A stretch of DNA of 64,000 nt from Symbiodinium natans (taxonomy: Eukaryota; Sar; Dinophyceae; Suessiales; Symbiodiniaceae), in assembly GCA_905221605.1 (NCBI GenBank), contig CAJNDS010002637.1, positions 124,001 to 188,000 of the forward strand, read 5' to 3'. The number at the start of each line of letters is the position of its first letter. Position 1 is the stretch's first letter. Made by a program: the position numbers and the translations under genes. This document shows positions 49,059 through 61,272 of the stretch, piece by piece. The notes under the pieces were generated by a model, which did no database searches, was not told the origin of the DNA, and saw only the letters and a program-made list of their open reading frames with translations.

Positions 49059-51378
49059 TACGGTAAACACGGCATGATTTCGGCAGGTGCGGCCGCGATG
49101 GTATTGAGGCACTGCTCCCAGAGGGCGGATGCCTACATGCGTTCCGAAATTCCTATCAGGTGCTATCAGAACGTCGGCTTGTGAGCCATGTTTATACATC
49201 GACCTTTTACACCCTGACGATAAGGTTTACCCCGTGGCAGTAAAATCGTTTTGCGAGGCTGCAACTGCTGCCACTGCAGCTGTCCGCGTGGAAGCTGAGG
49301 CAAGCGCTGAATGCTTTTTTATTTTCAGATGTTCTGAGCGATAGTTCCTACTGTACCAGGCCAAGTGTCGAGAACTCGCCCAGCGCATCGAAAGCCGGTC
49401 TCTTGAGATGCACTGTTGAGTTCTCACTACAGGCCCTCAAAAGTTTATTCATAGAAGGCCCTACAGGAGAAGAGTGAAAAGACGGGAAGCAAGGCATCAT
49501 TCGCGTCTTCTCGGATGGGATGTCAGGTCTTTCTGGTTCCGGCGGTCGCTGGACCCAGGACATTAGAGACCTCACATGACTATATGACTTACACGTGCAA
49601 CTGCGCTCAAGTAAGCACAGCATCTGCGAGGAGCTTGAAGCCCGCATTGACAACTGCGCGGCTGCCTCAGCAAGACCTTGTGGCGTGTTTTTTGTCTCAC
49701 GTTTTTTTGGCCTGTGCCTTTTCGGGAGGATGTGCCATGTCCCACCCGCAGGTGCAGGCCTCTTTGACCTCTGACCTCCGCTGCCTGGAGAGGCCGTGGC
49801 CACAGTTTTTCGATTGAAACTTGGATTTGGCACATACTGGCACATCTGGCACTGGAAGGCGTCTCGTGGCCCAGTTCTCTCAACGCCACTCTGAGGTCCT
49901 GGAGGCGCGAACTGATTCGCTAAAGTCGCTGAAGCTCGGCTCAGAGGCTTTCAGATTCAGGGCCCCAACATGCCCCAACGAGCCCATGGAGCATCCGCTT
50001 TGGCCTCGAGTGCGTCCTGCGCGCGTATGTGAGCAGAGGCAGCACAGCAGATGATGGCCGAATTGAAGGCCGAGGCGCTTGCTTTAGCAAGGTGCACCGT
50101 ACTGGTTTGGCAGCTACTTGCAGCGCTCTCAGTGCCTAGTGCTTAGGTGAGCCTGGAACTTGAGGCGCTGCAGGGCAGGAGCACTGGAGCACTGGCATGC
50201 CATGGCCGATGCGAGGCAACATGGAACCTCTCGTGTAATGTGGGCCAGATACCGCTGACCTTTCGGGAAAGAGTTATTACTTCGAAAAGATGCGAAAAGG
50301 AAAAATGCGAGCCTGGGAGACATGTTGATCCCGTTTGCGCTACGAATGTTGTTTGAGAATGCCAACCTGGGCCTTCGACAGGCGGAAGGGTGTACGAAAA
50401 TCTATTGTTCTGGTAAGCTCGTCGAAGGAGAATCCCATGAAGCGCGCTCTCTCTCTCTCTCTCTCCATCTCTCCACCCTCCTTCGCTTTTTGGCAGAAGC
50501 TTCGCAAGGATCAGCGGCCGTAGAAATCTAAGGAGAATTGAAGACGTGAAGCAACATGGCCGGTTGCCAAGTGCGGCGCCGCGAAAGTAATCGCTAAGCC
50601 ATCGTTTGATCAGTGATCCTGGTTCTAGGCCGTCACGTGTTGGCTCCGGTAATGGAAAGTAGTCTTCCCAGAGGGTTCGGGCCAAAGACTACTTTCTTTA
50701 AATCAAAGGTTTTATGAATCAGATTCTCGGATTAGGGCTCTTTTCAACAGGCATCTGCGCAAGAGATATATATATATATATATATATATGAGGCAGGAAC
50801 CTTTATGTATCATTTGACTTCCTTTTGTTGTTTTACTATAGAGAGCTCCACTAATTATATTTAATGCTATGATTACAACTCCTGCTGTTTTTCCCATCAT
50901 GCTGCACTCTGTAAAGGTATTACGCGATTTGAAAGACCACCCTGGAACCCAAAATTCCCTCCACCCTTTTTTGTCTGCTGAGGCTTCGCCAACCCGTTAA
51001 AGTTTCTGCCGTCTCTGCTCCGGCGGCCCCGGACATATACAACGCCCTGGAGGGGCCCGAAACAGACAGGCTAGCTACGGAAGCCAGGTCCCAGCAAGGC
51101 CCCAAAAGCTTCCCCAGGAAGGCTTTAGGCCGATAAGCACAAGGCGGGCACGGAAGGCTTCAGGTTTGGGATTTGGACTTTAGAATGCTTTACACGAAGT
51201 GCTTTGTTGTCGCAGCCTTCTGCCCTGCCCTTGGCATCAAGTAGGGTCACGTGGGTCTGGGCCCAGAGGCTAGAAGTTGAGAAGTTCAAGTATTCAAGAG
51301 ACCTACAAAAGGGTCGGAGCACGCGGAGCACTCGGGCAGTCCTAGGACTGGGTAGAAGTGGGCCATGTAGAACGCTGC
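49059..51378. other. Possible exon fragments, no gene called
   Basis: Two short stretches look coding: about 49611-49672 (SICEELEARIDNCAAASA) and about 49855-50010 (RRLVAQFSQRHSEVLEARTD then SLKSLKLGSEAFRFR). Borders cannot be fixed. An (AT)n run lies at 50766-50790. Nothing else is recognised. Confidence 0.35.
50766..50790. repeat. (AT)n microsatellite
   Basis: About 12 AT units in an AT-rich stretch. Confidence 0.85.
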
Positions 51379-51523
51379 ACACTAAACTCTAAACCCTAAA
51401 CCCTAAACCCTAAACCCTAAACCCTAAACCCTAAACCCTAAACCCTAAACCCTAAACCCTAAACCCTAAACCCTAACCCTAAACCCTATACTTATTCTTA
51501 TACCCTAAACCCTAAACCCGGTG
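51379..51523. repeat. Interstitial telomere repeat, CCCTAAA
   Basis: About 14 nearly perfect CCCTAAA heptamers, followed by decayed units. The heptamer is the telomere repeat of plants and of dinoflagellates. It is flanked by unique sequence on both sides, so it is not a chromosome end. Confidence 0.95.
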
Positions 51524-51737
51524 CTCGGCCCTGTGTAAGCAGGCCCTCTCAGACGTGATCGGGCCTCAGTTTTGTTGAGAGGCCAAGGGTTTAAAATGTG
51601 ATATTAGGGTTTAGGGCTTAGGGTCTAAGGTATTGGTTTTCAAGCTAGCGGTCTAGGTGTGCCACTTAGCCATGGAGTTTTGTAAGAAGCTCCAGAACAG
51701 ATTTAGAATTACACCGACTCTTTCTTCGCAACCCGAA

Positions 51738-51890
51738 GCCCTAAACCCTATAAACCCTATAAACCCTATAAACCCTATAAGCGCTACAAACCCTATAAAC
51801 ACTAACCCTAGAAACCCCATAAACCCCATAAACCCTATAAACCCGATAAACCTTATAAACCCTATAAACCCCATAACCCCCAGGCCCCCC
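51738..51890. repeat. CCCTATAAA nonamer variant array
   Basis: Around 15 units of CCCTATAAA or one-base variants (CCCCATAAA, CCCGATAAA). It appears to be a telomere unit extended by an inserted TA and amplified on its own. Confidence 0.85.
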
Positions 51891-51899
51891 CAGCAACCA

Positions 51900-52260
51900 G
51901 AAGCTTAGGGTCTAGGGTTTAGGGTTTAAAGTTTGAGGTTTAGGGTTTAGGGTTTAGGGTTTAGGGTTTAAGCGGGCTAAGGATGGCTTAGGGGCTCCAA
52001 GGCTGAAACTGCCGAGAAATCACCAAGCGGTTTTTTGAGTTCAGGGTTTTAGGGTTTTGGGGTTTAGGGTTTTAGGTTTAGGGTTTAGGGTTTAGGGTTC
52101 AGGGCTTAGGGTTTAGGGTTTAGAGTAAGGGCCCCCGAACAAGCGCCCGACTTGAGCAACCGAGCAATGAAGTTCCCAGGCGTCGCCTCGGGGCGGAGAG
52201 TGGCTGAGGTTCAGGGTTTAGGGTTTAGGGTTTAAGGTTTGAGGTTTAGGGTTTAGGGAA
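51900..52260. repeat. Inverted TTTAGGG telomere-like blocks
   Basis: Several runs of TTTAGGG, that is the orientation opposite to the array at 51379, interrupted by 60-90 bp spacers. Confidence 0.85.
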
Positions 52261-52384
52261 AACTGGCAGCAAGAACTGCAAAGTGGTTAAGGCTAACGTT
52301 ACCAAATATTGAGCAACTGGATCGTCTCGAAGCCCACCTCCTCATGTTGCTGAGATCCAAGAGATCTCTTCCAGGGAGGCTCGG

Positions 52385-52540
52385 TTGGCGAGGACACCTG
52401 ATCCAGAGACGAAGAGGCAGAGAGACGAAGAAGCAGAGAGACGAAGAAGCAAAGAGGCGACAAAGCACGGAGACGCAGAAGCACAGAGACGAAGAAGCAA
52501 AGAGACAAAGAAGGACGGAGACAAAGAAGCAGGGAGACGA
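52385..52540. repeat. Purine-rich AGAGACGAAGAAGC minisatellite
   Basis: About ten imperfect units of 14-17 bp such as AGAGACGAAGAAGC and AAAGAGACAAAGAAG. The start of the 1.86-kb duplication falls inside this array, and its unit may have served as the recombination point. Confidence 0.8.
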
Positions 52541-54347
52541 AGGAGCAGACAGAAGTGCCGAGGACCCGGCGGTCGGGAGACCACGCTTGCGCGGCGGCGG
52601 GTACGGTGGCTCTTTCGGGGCCTGGGAAGCGGTGACGAGGGAAGGTTGATGGGCTTTGACGAAGACGCAGCGTGGACGAGGAACCACTCCTCCCCTTCTA
52701 CATTTAACAAGTTTGTGGTGATTCTTTTTTGATATTTGTATTATAATACATTTCACACTACAAGAAGCTTGGTTAACTCGCATATGTGCATGTGAGGTCA
52801 TATTTCTTCAGTGACTCGCTACTGCGAGCGAAGTCACATCATTCCATGCAAAGTTGCTTCACCAAGATGTATGTTGAAGTCTTTCCCAATGTTCACGCCC
52901 CACAGGCGCATGTTCTCGACACACATGCGAAATACGCACATGTTGCCGATTCCCAATAGTGAGGCCGCTGCACTGTTGTTCTTCTCGGACTCAGCAGCCT
53001 AAGCGAAGGGTTTCAAGTGCAGTTATATGGACTAAAAGGATGCTCCTTTTTGATGAATAAGTCACATTTAAGGTCTACTTGGCTGAGGCCACTTCCTGGC
53101 GCCATTTGGAGGCAACCCGCAGAGTCTCCGCTATGGACTCTTCGTTCTTCTGTCAAAGTTGAGGATTTTACGTTGGCTGGTCTCCCAAACCACATGGACG
53201 GTCGTCAAAATTCTATTGATTTATTGAATTCATATCGCAATATACTCTGTTAATACTTACAGTGCCTATGGAAAAATTTTGACAACCGTCAACTTGTAGA
53301 TTGTGCACGTTGCGCCAGCCTGGTCGTCCTCAGGAGTCCACGGCTGGAACCACGAGGCCTTGCCACCGGCTGTACAAGCGGGTAGGTTAAGTCACATCTC
53401 CCCAATGACACGCGGCTGCGAGCGAAGTCACATCATCTCGCATAAAGTCGCATCACAGAGACATATGTTGAAGCCACTCCCCTAATGTGCACGCGCTGCA
53501 CGCGGTCTTTTTTTTAAGAACTAAGCCAGATTACAGGGAGCTTTATCATCCTGCAGTGGCGTAGCACGGGTCAGCTGCACGCAGTTGTGTGAAGACATGC
53601 CCACCCCAAGTCCACCCAAACACAACTCACTGCGAAACCAAACCGGAGCCAGCCCAAGCCAAGCCAACCATTCACAACTCAAACATCGAACAGTTCAGAG
53701 GACACTTCGGTTAGAAGACTGAGAGTGCTTGAGAGATTTGCGATTCGCTAAGGACCTCCCCTCAGGTTTTTGCGCAAGGCTGGGCCAAGGGCCCTCTCAT
53801 AGAAAATGCCAGGGTGGGATGCCCCTTCAGGTTTGTGCGAAGGTTAGAAGAATGAGAGTGCTTGGGACATTTGCGATTGGTAAGGAACCCCCTAACCTAA
53901 AGCCCGAACCCTAAACAGGCTCTAAGTCCTAAACCCTAAACCCTAAACCCTAAACCCATAGTCAAGCGGCGTAAAGCCAAGCTTGTGCAACTGCAGCGGG
54001 CTGGCATAGGCATAAGCCCTGAGGCGGAGTAAGCTACTAAACCCTAAACCCTAGCCCTAAACCCTAAATCCTAAATTATTACTCAACCCCAAACCCTGAA
54101 CCCTAAACCCGAAACTTTGAACCCTAAACCTTAAACCCTAAACCCTACACCCTAAACTCTAAACCCTAAACCCTAAACCCTAAACCCTAACCCTCCAAGG
54201 TTCCCGCGGGCTTCTTCGAGGGTGTCTCCAATGCTACCTTAGGTAGCAAGGTTTACGGCCTAGGGCTTACGGTTTAGGGTCTGGTGTTTAGGGTTTAAGG
54301 TTTAGGGTTTCGTGCGCCCTTAACCGTCCATTAGCTTTTGGTTCCCC
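52491..54347. repeat. 1.86-kb tandem duplication, unit 1
   Basis: Followed head-to-tail by unit 2 (54348-56203); the offset is 1857 bp. Differences are a handful of substitutions and single-base indels, for example one A lost near 54970 and one C near 55958. Each unit runs from the purine-rich minisatellite through unique sequence into CCCTAAA (53890-54200) and then TTTAGGG blocks (54240-54310). Short frames inside (for example 52811-53002) are carried along and have no independent support. Confidence 0.95.
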
Positions 54348-56203
54348 GAAGAAGCAAAGAGACAAAGAAGGACGGAGACAAAGAAGCAGGGAGACGAAGG
54401 AGCAGACAGAAGTGCCGAGGACCCGGCAGTCGGGAGACCACGCTTGCGCGGCGGCGGGTACGGTGGCTCTTTCGGGGCCTGGGAAGCGGTGACGAGGGAA
54501 GGTTGATGGGCTTTGACGAAGACGCAGCGTGGACGAGGAACCACTCCTCCCCTTCTACATTTAACAAGTTTGTGGTGATTCTTTTTTGATATTTGTATTA
54601 TAATACATTTCACACTACAAGAAGCTTGGTTAACTCGCATATGTGCATGTGAGGTCATATTTCTTCAGTGACTCGCTACTGCGAGCGAAGTCACATCATT
54701 CCATGCAAAGTTGCTTCACCAAGATGTATGTTGAAGTCTTTCCCAATGTTCACGCCCCACAGGCGCATGTTCTCGACACACATGCGAAATACGCACATGT
54801 TGCCGATTCCCAATAGTGAGGCCGCTGCACTGTTGTTCTTCTCGGACTCAGCAGCCTAAGCGAAGGGTTTCAAGTGCAGTTATATGGACTAAAAGGATGC
54901 TCCTTTTTGATGAATAAGTCACATTTAAGGTCTACTTGGCTGAGGCCACTTCCTGGCGCCATTTGGAGGCACCCGCAGAGTCTCCGCTATGGACTCTTCG
55001 TTCTTCTGTCAGAGTTGAGGATTTTACGTTGGCTGGTCTCCCAAACCACATGGACGGTCGTCAAAATTCTATTGATTTATTGAATTCATATCGCAATATA
55101 CTCTGTTAATACTTACAGTGCCTATAGAAAAATTTTGACAACCGTCAACTTGTAGATTGTGCACGTTGCGCCAGCCTGGTCGTCCTCAGGAGTCCACGGC
55201 TGGAACCACGAGGCCTTGCCACCGGCTGTACAAGCGGGTAGGTTAAGTCACATCTCCCCAATGACACGCGGCTGCGAGCGAAGTCACATCATCTCGCATA
55301 AAGTCGCATCACAGAGACATATGTTGAAGCCACTCCCCTAATGTGCACGCGCTGCACGCGGTCTTTTTTTTTAAGAACTAAGCCAGATTACAGGGAGCTT
55401 TATCATCCTGCAGTGGCGTAGCACGGGTCAGCTGCACGCAGTTGTGTGAAGACATGCCCACCCCAAGTCCACCCAAACACAACTCACTGCGAAACCAAAC
55501 CGGAGCCAGCCCAAGCCAAGCCAACCATTCACAACTCAAACATCGAACAGTTCAGAGGACACTTCGGTTAGAAGACTGAGAGTGCTTGAGAGATTTGCGA
55601 TTCGCTAAGGACCTCCCCTCAGGTTTTTGCGCAAGGCTGGGCCAAGGGCCCTCTCATAGAAAATGCCAGGGTGGGATGCCCCTTCAGGTTTGTGCGAAGG
55701 TTAGAAGAATGAGAGTGCTTTGGACATTTGCGATTGGTAAGGAACCCCCTAACCTAAAGCCCGAACCCTAAACAGGCTCTAAGTCCTAAACCCTAAACCC
55801 TAAACCCTAAACCCATAGTCAAGCGGCGTAAAGCCAAGCTTGTGCAACTGCAGCGGGCTGGCATAGGCATAAGCCCTGAGGCGGAGTAAGCTACTAAACC
55901 CTAAACCCTAGCCCTAAACCCTAAATCCTAAATTATTACTCAACCCCAAACCCTGAACCTAAACCCGAAACTTTGAACCCTAAACCTTAAACCCTAAACC
56001 CTACACCCTAAACTCTAAACCCTAAACCCTAAACCCTAAACCCTAACCCTCCAAGGTTCCCGCGGGCTTCTTCGAGGGTGTCTCCAATGCTACCTTAGGT
56101 AGCAAGGTTTACGGCCTAGGGCTTACGGTTTAGGGTCTGGTGTTTAGGGTTTAAGGTTTAGGGTTTCGTGCGCCCTTAACCGTCCATTAGCTTTTGGTTC
56201 CCC
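54348..56203. repeat. 1.86-kb tandem duplication, unit 2
   Basis: Second copy of 52491-54347. It begins with GAAGAAGCAAAGAG directly after the GGTTCCCC that ends unit 1, and ends at the same GGTTCCCC. A small frame at 53017-53253 in unit 1 is frameshifted here, which argues against that frame being a gene. Confidence 0.95.
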
Positions 56204-57190
56204 AGACCCTGTAAAGGGCTTAAGGCCTAAAAACCTTACATGAGAAGGCCTTTCGGCCCAAAGCCCTAAACCTTAAAGCCTAAGCTTATAATAAGAGTCC
56301 ATCCATGGAACTACCCGAAGAAAGTGAGGGATTAGGGTTAGGGTTTACGGCTTTGGGATTAGGGTTAGGGTTTACGGCTTTGCAGTTCTCCCTAAACCCT
56401 AAACCCTAAACACTAAACCCTCAACCCTAAATTCTAATCCCGAGCCTTCAAGATTCCCGCCGGGATATCCAAGTTCTCCTCAACGGTCACCTGAGAGAGA
56501 GAAAGGTTTACGGCTTAGGGCTTAGGGTTTAGGGTTTGGGGTTTAAGGTTTAGGGTTTAGGGTTTGGGGTTTAGGGTTTGGAGTTTAGCGTTTATTCAAG
56601 GGTCCCTTACCTTCTGTGAAGGAAACAGTGTACGGGCCCATACTAAGCCTAAACTCTAAACCCTAAACCCTAAACCCTGAACCCATGAAACTACCCGAAG
56701 AAGGTGAGGGATTAGGGTTTAGGGTTTACGGCATAGGGATGAGGGTTAGGGTTTACGGCTTTGAGGTTCTCCCTAAACCCTAAAACCCAAACCCTAAACG
56801 CTAAACCCTGAACCCTAAACTCTAAACCCAAACCGCCCAAGGTTCCCGCGGGCTTCCACACGTTGAGCACACTGAAGCGGCGCCAAGGGGGCACCTTCGA
56901 GACCTGAGGCGTGCGGCTCTGCGCCAGAAACCCCGGTTGTCGCAGACCGCGCACATGCACATTTGTCAAATACCTCTGTAACGCCTTTCGACTAGAAAAA
57001 GCCATAAGCCGAGCTTGCAAGACAAGACGAGTCTCTGGCCAAGAAGGCCTTCGGAACCGAAATCTCGGGAGTCGGTGCCGAGGGCAGGAAAAGGGTGGGC
57101 TTGTACATGGCTTCGGACTGTCGAGCCGCAAGCCGGCATTGGGGTTTACGGTTTAGGGTTGATGGATGAGGATTTAGGGTTCAGGTTTTT
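56204..57190. repeat. Telomere-like repeats in both orientations
   Basis: Short CCCTAAA and TTTAGGG runs alternate with 30-250 bp of other sequence, including a twice-repeated ACTACCCGAAGAA-GTGAGG block (56309 and 56689). No gene is called. Confidence 0.8.
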
Positions 57191-58189
57191 GGGTGTCGGG
57201 TTCGGGAGCTTCACCGGTCGAGCAATCCTCGAGACCCTGAGCCCGAAACCCTACATGTATGTGCATATGTGCATATATACAAGCATTGGCTTTGGCTCAC
57301 ATATTTCTAAAAATTCAAATCTACTGATACTCTTACATGGTAAAGATATTCTAAATAAATTACAAATACTCAACAGGATTGCTTAAGCCACCCACTCATT
57401 TACTTTTAATTAAGGAAGAACAACAAGAAACGAAAACATTATGAGATACCTAGAAGCTTTAAAAAACTCTTACAGTTTAAAGGGTTACTTTTTATAAAAT
57501 TTGAAACAATAAGAAACGAAAACGTTTTGAAATACTTAGAAGTTTTGAAAGACTCTTGAAGCTTAAAGGGCTACTTCTAGAAAATTTCAAAGACTATGTG
57601 GATTTTCATGATTTTTTAAAATCTAAATGGTCCGGGACACTTCAACTTTTTGCATCAACGACATGGACACGTCGGGTCTACTAACAATGTAACTTAGAAA
57701 TAAGATAAAAAGTTCAGGTTCAAGGCATCAGTCATGGCTTAGGGTTTATGACACTTACATTTCTTAGTCATTTGGCTTTACTGCGCTTATCGCACCCCCT
57801 CTGTCGCCGCTAGCAGCCAAAGTCCTTGGACGTTAAGGTTTTTTTTTCACTCCTGCACAGCTGGGGCGAATCCACATCGCAGGGCAATGAGGTTAAGGGT
57901 TTAAGGTTTAGGGTTTTTTTCCAGACCATCTACTCGAGTCGAGCTTTCGCAAGCACCAACCTCGCAGGCAACATTAAATTAAACACGAACACGGCAACCA
58001 CGGCACTGTCAAGAGTGATCCCGAACACAAGCGCAACAAGAGCAGCAGCCTCGCCCACGGCAAGGCAATGCGACGCAAAAAAACGGCTTCTAATGCAAAA
58101 GCTGAACAAGTTGCAAGAGGCTATGTCAGAGTGACAGAACCACCACTCAAAGATCGACCCAACAACTTTTCCCCGAAGACTCCAATCAA
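57191..58189. other. AT-rich spacer, no gene
   Basis: 57290-57720 is distinctly AT-rich, with repeated AAGAAACGAAAAC and AGAAGCTTTAAA words. A frame near 57930-58134 (ends LLMQKLNKLQEAMSE) is not supported further. Confidence 0.4.
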
Positions 58190-58450
58190 ACGCTCCACCC
58201 CGAAACCTCCCCGCCCTAACTCTCCCCCACACGCTCCACCCACAAACCTCCCCACAAGAACGCTTCCCCCAAACGCTTCGCCCCTATACCGCCCCGCCCG
58301 AACGCTCCCCCCAAACGCTTCGCCCCGATCTCTCCCCACCCGAACGCTCCCCCCAAACGCTTCGCCCCGATCTCTCCCCACCCGAACGCTCCCCCCAAAC
58401 GCTTCGCCCTGATCCGTCCCCACCCGAACGCTCCCCCCAAACGCTTCCAC
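58190..58450. repeat. Minisatellite of about 45 bp
   Basis: About five units containing CGAACGCTCCCCCCAAACGC followed by TTCGCCCCGATCTCTCCCCA. Frames on both strands read Pro- or Gly-rich repeats and are not called. Confidence 0.9.
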
Positions 58451-58759
58451 TACCTTGGTGCAGCCACGCTGCACAAGCTTGCCTGTGTCTCTCGCCTTTG
58501 CATTTTCTTGTTCTTTCTTTTTCGATATGTATTTCTTTCTCTTTATATTTTTTTCTGTGTCTATATCTATCTCTATCTCTATCGGTGCTTTTTCTTTCTC
58601 TGTCTCCCTGCGCAGCCATGCTCTTGCGACTGTTCTGAAACTCTGGTTGCAGCGCTGACTCGGCGCAGCAACTCTTCTCATTCCAGCAGACTTCCTTCTG
58701 CGCTACCTTGCTGCAGCCACGCTGCGCAGGCTTGTCAGTGTCTCTTGCCTTTGCCATCT

Positions 58760-59140
58760 CTTCATCTGTTAATAATTTACTATATGTATTTCTTTCTCTT
58801 TCTATATCTTTCTTGACTCGCTCTTTCTCTCTTTGTCTCTACTTCTAATTCTATCTCTACATCTTTCTGTATTTCTATCAGTTTTTACATAAACTTCATT
58901 AGATGATCGTTTATGATTAAAGATCACAGGTTATTGTTTCAGCATCTGCCGTTCTTGCTTGAGCCATTCGCCACGCCGTGAATGCTGAGCGCTCCTCCGC
59001 TGACAAACACAAGCCATGTCATCAAAGAAGGACTGAAGTTGCTGGAAGCACATGAAGTTCTCTTCCGAAGTTCTTGTCGATCTGGACGGAGGTGACGAAG
59101 CTCTCGGACACCACTGTTTCGGCAAGTCCGCATGATCTTG
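58760..59140 (-). repeat. Duplicated fragment, copy 1
   Basis: Repeated at about 59620-60002 (offset 861 bp), nearly identical from GATCACAGGTTATTG to GGCAAGTCCGCAT. On the minus strand it reads SEENFMCFQQLQSFFDDMAC then RRGEWLKQERQMLKQ and a stop, which could be the end of a coding exon. The + strand left part is a CTTTCT/TCTATCTC-rich pyrimidine tract. Confidence 0.8.
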
Positions 59141-59619
59141 GACAGGGTTTAGGGTTTAGGGTTTAGGGTTCAGCCTGTCCATGGGGCACTGCGAAACCTC
59201 CTCAAACACTGCACGTGTAAGGATATACTGATGATAACTCCAAGGTACCCCCACTTACCCACTTGCGTGCTTTAAATCTACTTTGTATTTTGCCGGGCCT
59301 TCAAGCAGCACGACTCCCAATCTTGCTGAGGATTGCTCTCTACACACCAGCTTCAGAGTGGACCTGTCTTTTTTCATTCTAGGTCAAAGCGCACCGCCTA
59401 CTTCGGGTAGAGGATATCGCTGAAGGCCCAGGCAAAAGAATACAAGGGTGCAACTTGAACGCCACGGTCTATTTTCAAGCTGAACGGTCAGTAGCACAAG
59501 CGCTGCCGACGCTGCGCATGCTGGAAGCAGCCTGCACCTTACACCGCCCGCAGCCTACACTCTAACAAGCTCTGAACACAAATTCTTTTTGTCTTTCTAT
59601 CTCTGGCACTATCTATCTG

Positions 59620-60002
59620 TGCATGTCTCTTGCCTTTGCCTTCCCTTCATTCTTTTTTTTTATATATCCTTCTCCGACTCGCTCTTTCTCTCTCTGTTTC
59701 TAATTCTGATTATATTTTTATCTCTTTCTTTATTTCTATCAGTTTCTATAAAGACCTGATAAAATGATCGTGAATGATTAACGATCACAGGTTATTGTTT
59801 CAGCATCTGCCGTTCTTGCTTGAGCCATTCGCCACGCCGTGAATGCTGAGCGCTCCTCCGCTGACAAACACAAGCCATGTCATCAAAGAAGGACTGAAGT
59901 TGCTGGAAGCACATGAAGTTCTCTTCCGAAGTTCTTGTCGATCTGGACGGAGGTGACGGAGCTCTCGGACGCCACTGTTTCGGCAAGTCCGCATAGATCT
60001 GG
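59620..60002 (-). repeat. Duplicated fragment, copy 2
   Basis: Second copy of 58760-59140 with a few substitutions; the minus-strand peptide is kept (two residue changes). The sequence between the copies is unrelated. Confidence 0.8.
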
Positions 60003-61272
60003 ATCAGATCACCTTTCGCTTCTTCCTGCGCACGTCATTGCTTTGTGCCTACACGAGCACGCGCGTTGAGGTTTCTTGTCTTTCTCCACTATCCATCTCT
60101 CTCAGAAATTGAGCCAAAATAGCTGCGGCTTAGGGTTAGTTTTTAAGTTTTACGGGCTTCAATTTAAAGCTGGCTGACAGGTACTTTCATTTTTTTTCGA
60201 TTTTATCCCCCTGACCCTATTGTATACACAAACTACACTCCATGCAACCTGCTGAAGTACCGTAGAAGAAGCAGTAAACCGTCCTGAAATCCGCAGCCCT
60301 AGATTGGAATGCACTCCTTGATTTTTAGGATCGTAAAGCTTAAACCCTTACCAAATCTTTCAGTTGACCCCTTGAAGATTTTTTTAATTGAATCAAGGGC
60401 ATGGCGTGATTCATTGTTGTAGAGGTTCAACGCGTTTGTTCTTCACCTTCACGTACTGTTTTGCTTCTTCTTATAAAAAATTGCATGTGTCAGAAAATAT
60501 CCACTCCATATTTGGCAAACCCTTGCGCTCCTGTTCTCGAGAATGACTTTACATATCTAAGATATATGGCTTCTGCCTAACCTTCTCTAGTTTAATGTAC
60601 AAAATATAAGGTTTGGCTAGGGTTGATCGTGAATGCTTGAATGACTTGTTTTTTTTAACGCATCGAAAGACAAACAAAAATGAGAGCGATGTAGATTTCA
60701 GATGTTCCGCTCATTTTTTCTACAAGTTGTGAAAAACAATGAGAAAACACATGATAACAGAATTCTTAGAATCCCTAAAGCCCTGAGAGTTTTAATGGCT
60801 AACCTTATACAATGTTAAGGACCTTGTGAGTTCTTTTTTTTAATTTCGGAAGATATAAATGATCCGATAAAATCACTTGGGTTGCATTTGATACAAAAAA
60901 TCCTTACAATCCCCAGAGTCTGTTACATGCTTTAGAAAAAATGCCAAGAAAAGGCCTTGAAGGAATTTGAAACTTCATTTGACATCAGTTATAAGAGTTT
61001 GATTCTCTAAACACTTTCGATCATGTAGCGAACGAAAAAAATCGAGTTATCATAAAACGTCACAAGTCACAACGCGGCACACGAACGCGTAGCCAAAAAA
61101 AAATTTGCGTAAACATGAGTGAAGTGTCGACACAAGAAGAAGTCCACGGCAAAGGCTACTGTCGCCCCAAAGTGCTCAGACTCGTTGAAACACACTACAC
61201 ATTCACATCGCACCAAATCAGCGCACGCATAGTACTTTGTCACGCTCGCCTTGTAGCGAGTTTCTGTTGCGT
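60003..61272. other. AT-rich spacer, nothing recognised
   Basis: Low GC, many short A and T runs, no coding signal and no repeat array. Confidence 0.45.

Noticed and set aside
51379-51523. True chromosome end
   Set aside because: Unique DNA continues on both sides and similar blocks occur in both orientations further on.
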